Assembly (NCBI GenBank): GCA_030762175.1
Contig: CM060834.1
Coordinates: 33,981,501 to 34,045,500 of the forward strand
Direction: 5' to 3'
DNA: 64,000 nt
DNA from: Metallyticus violacea
Lineage: Eukaryota; Arthropoda; Insecta; Mantodea; Metallyticidae
Numbering within the stretch: the stretch's first letter is position 1; each line of letters starts with the position of its first letter. The notes under the pieces were generated by a model. It made no database searches, was not told the DNA's origin, and saw nothing but the letters and a program-made list of their open reading frames with translations. Both the position numbers and the translations under genes were made by a program. This document shows, piece after piece, positions 61,997-64,000 of this stretch.

Positions 61997-62072
61997 GAAT
62001 TGCCTGTGCCGATGCCGGCAATACATTGCCGATGAGGGGCATCGTTTCTAACATCTCTTATAACACAGGTTA
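61997..62072 (+). repeat. 76-bp dispersed repeat, copy 2
   Basis: Plus-strand partner of 3090-3164. It contains GCCGGCAATACATTGCCGAT, in which GGCAAT..ATTGCC is palindromic, and ends CTCTTATAACACAGGTTA. Confidence 0.65.
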
Positions 62073-63353
62073 GTGGGTGTTATCATGATTTTTAAGTACA
62101 GACGTTTTATGTGCACGGCGACGCTCTCTGCCTTTTTTCCGGTTGCAACGGCTGATTTTTTGCAGCATGCTCAAATAACCTCACTGTACCAGGCTTGTTT
62201 ATCAGCATATTACAAAAATACTGTAACTAAAAAATTAAAAGAAATCTACCATGTGTTCATATAAATTGTTTTGTCTGTTCTTTCATTCTGTATTAATTTT
62301 CCAGCGCCTACCCACATGCTAAATAACATTTTTAATTTCTTGTAATTAGACAGTAATTTATTCATCTTTTAAAGCCCTGTGTTTAAATTTTTGAAACGCA
62401 ATGATCGATGGCTTAATTTCAATTTTTCATTGTTTCTACTTCTTCACAAATTTCCTTTACTCATATATTAGAATATCGGACGTGTTTAAAAATCGAAATA
62501 GTTTAGAAATAACCCTTAAGGGGTGGGAAAAGCAGCAGATGATTTAGCAACCGCCAATACCTGTGTTCTGAGAACACAGACACTTTGTTCTAAAATGGTT
62601 ATCTCTCTTTCAGTAACTGTCATTGCATAATTTTTTTTCCTATGTGAACTGACAGTAAATTCAGCAGGTCAAAATCACCAACAGCTAAAAGAGATTGCAT
62701 ACAAGAGAGGAGGAAATGAACACGCATTTATAAAATACAGCCTTTAACATGACTATATTTAATAATATTATCCACAGTGATATTATTACTTTTCAATACA
62801 GTAAATTACTGTTCTACCCCCACAAAACACCCCCTTTTCTTAATACTTCTATACTTTTTTCATCGAAAATAACTAAATTGTTTTCAGCATTTGATCTCTC
62901 TGCGATTGAATATTAATTTGTTATGTAGCTTATTTACCAAGGAAGATATTATAAAGAATATTAAAAAAGGAAATGTGCACAATATTTAATTTTGTCCATC
63001 CCTAGGATCCCTACAAGATGCAGCCAATATGGCAATGCGTGCCATGAAGGTACACAAGGATATAACTATAAAACATGTACAGAGAATTTGGGAAACCGTT
63101 TATAAATTTTTAAATACTATCAGATAATATAAAAATAGCTTCTATGATTTTTTTATATAAATATGCTTACTTTTTCTTCATTATTCTGTAAGCCTGGAAC
63201 TACAAAACTGGCCACTGACTTTAAAAACAGTTGTACATTTATCACAATTCTAAAAGGCTTTATAAATTAACCACTATACATGTTTTAACTACGTAAAAAC
63301 ACAAAATAAAAGCTAAACATAACATTGGCCCTTAAATAATGCATACATAAAAT
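62073..63353. other. No gene recognised; presumed intron
   Basis: 62073-62264 is open on the plus strand for 63 codons with no domain. The remainder is AT-rich. Confidence 0.5.
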
Positions 63354-63710
63354 ATGTACAGTTTGAAGTATGACAAGTTTTTAAAAGTCTCAGGTACCAA
63401 ATATTTTGCTATTTTCATGTCCTTACAGAAAGAGGATTTCAACGAAGGGAAACTGGCTGTTGGTCCATCCGCTATTAGAACAACAAACTTAACCAAGGTG
63501 GAACCACGGCGTGAAATTAGAATTAAAGGTTTAATGCATGTGCCTCAGGTGATAGTTCGGACTGTACGTCGTTGCGGACAGAAACTAACGGACTTGTTAA
63601 TGAAACTTGTAAGGAATGCCCCAAAGGAGCGGTGGCGATGGGTGGAGAGTGAAGACATTTTCGCACAAGTGACCACTCAATCAAGGGTGAAGTTAACATG
63701 GTGTTAAGGA
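63354..63710 (+). other. Unrecognised open frame, 117 codons
   Basis: From ATG 63354 to a stop near 63705-63707. The first 25 codons are AT-rich. From about 63428 the sequence turns GC-richer and reads as basic, protein-like text (KVEPRREIRIKGL, VIVRTVRRCGQKLTDLLMKL, ERWRWVESED). TGTCCTTACAG at 63418-63428 looks like a splice acceptor at just this change, so it could be an exon rather than a start at 63354. A second frame follows directly (63698-63886). No family is recognised, and it could equally be part of a repeat. Confidence 0.3.
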
Positions 63711-64000
63711 TAGTAAACTCTCCCCAGGGCAGGGATACTAGCTGCTGCTTAAAGTTTCGGGTATCGCTACACCCTGGTGAGCACGGTGAGGGAAGGCACT
63801 TTCCTTATAACAAGGTTCGGTACTGTGAAACCCTGAACTGCCTTCAGGTATTGGAATTTCTATGTTGCCTTAGGGGACAGGAATAATAAACGTATTTAAT
63901 GTTTTCTACTTCGAAACGATGTGAATGCTATGATGCTTCCAATGAAAAGTTGAAGCGGAAGTGAAAACAAATCGAAATGTTATATTTTCGTTTCAATGGC
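63711..64000. other. No gene recognised up to the window end
   Basis: GC-richer to about 63880, then AT-rich. No motif was seen. Confidence 0.45.

Overview
The window looks like an AT-rich animal genome, most likely an insect. It has no operons or Shine-Dalgarno starts, only short chance ORFs, long microsatellites, tRNA-derived SINEs, non-LTR retrotransposon tails and many decayed Tc1/mariner-type transposases. The only convincing host coding sequence is one 201-bp exon on the minus strand (53507-53707). It encodes the C-terminal two thirds of an immunoglobulin domain of the lachesin/klingon/IgLON-like type and has good splice sites on both sides. The SINE heads and transposase styles fit a polyneopteran insect such as a cockroach, termite or relative. 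That placement is inference and was not tested by a search.

Layout. 1-10 kb: a transposase relic at the very start, unrecognised DNA, a GC-richer coding-like block near 5.5-5.96 kb, then a tetranucleotide domain ending in about 900 bp of uninterrupted GATA repeat (9301-10198). 10-20 kb: transposase fragments at 10.86 and 16.0 kb, an AT-rich minisatellite at 12.7-13.1 kb, a pair of inverted repeat copies at 14.7 and 15.7 kb, and the first copy of an unclassified repeat at 19.4 kb. 20-36 kb: mariner relics at 21.3, 28.2 and 34.0 kb (the last with both terminal inverted repeats), SINEs, and a diverged duplication at 31.5-32.35 kb. 36-50 kb: SINEs, a partly deleted mariner at 39.6 kb, a LINE reverse transcriptase with a YADD box at 40.1-41.5 kb and related inverted fragments at 44.2-44.8 kb, a 502-bp foldback element at 46.0-46.5 kb, and further LINE tails. 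50-64 kb: another transposase relic beside a SINE, the Ig exon, more SINEs, a LINE tail with a zinc-knuckle-like motif, and two unrecognised coding-like stretches near the right end.

How it fits together. The Ig exon is phase 1-1 and no second exon was recognised, so most or all of the window is probably intron of one long neural-adhesion-type gene filled with mobile-element debris. About ten separate Tc1/mariner-superfamily relics are visible and every one examined is broken by stops, frameshifts or loss of a catalytic residue. I found no convincing new biological system. The best leads are the long GATA array, the 502-bp foldback element with TA flanks, several unclassified dispersed repeat pairs, and a few coding-like blocks that I could not identify. 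All family calls rest on motif recognition by eye.
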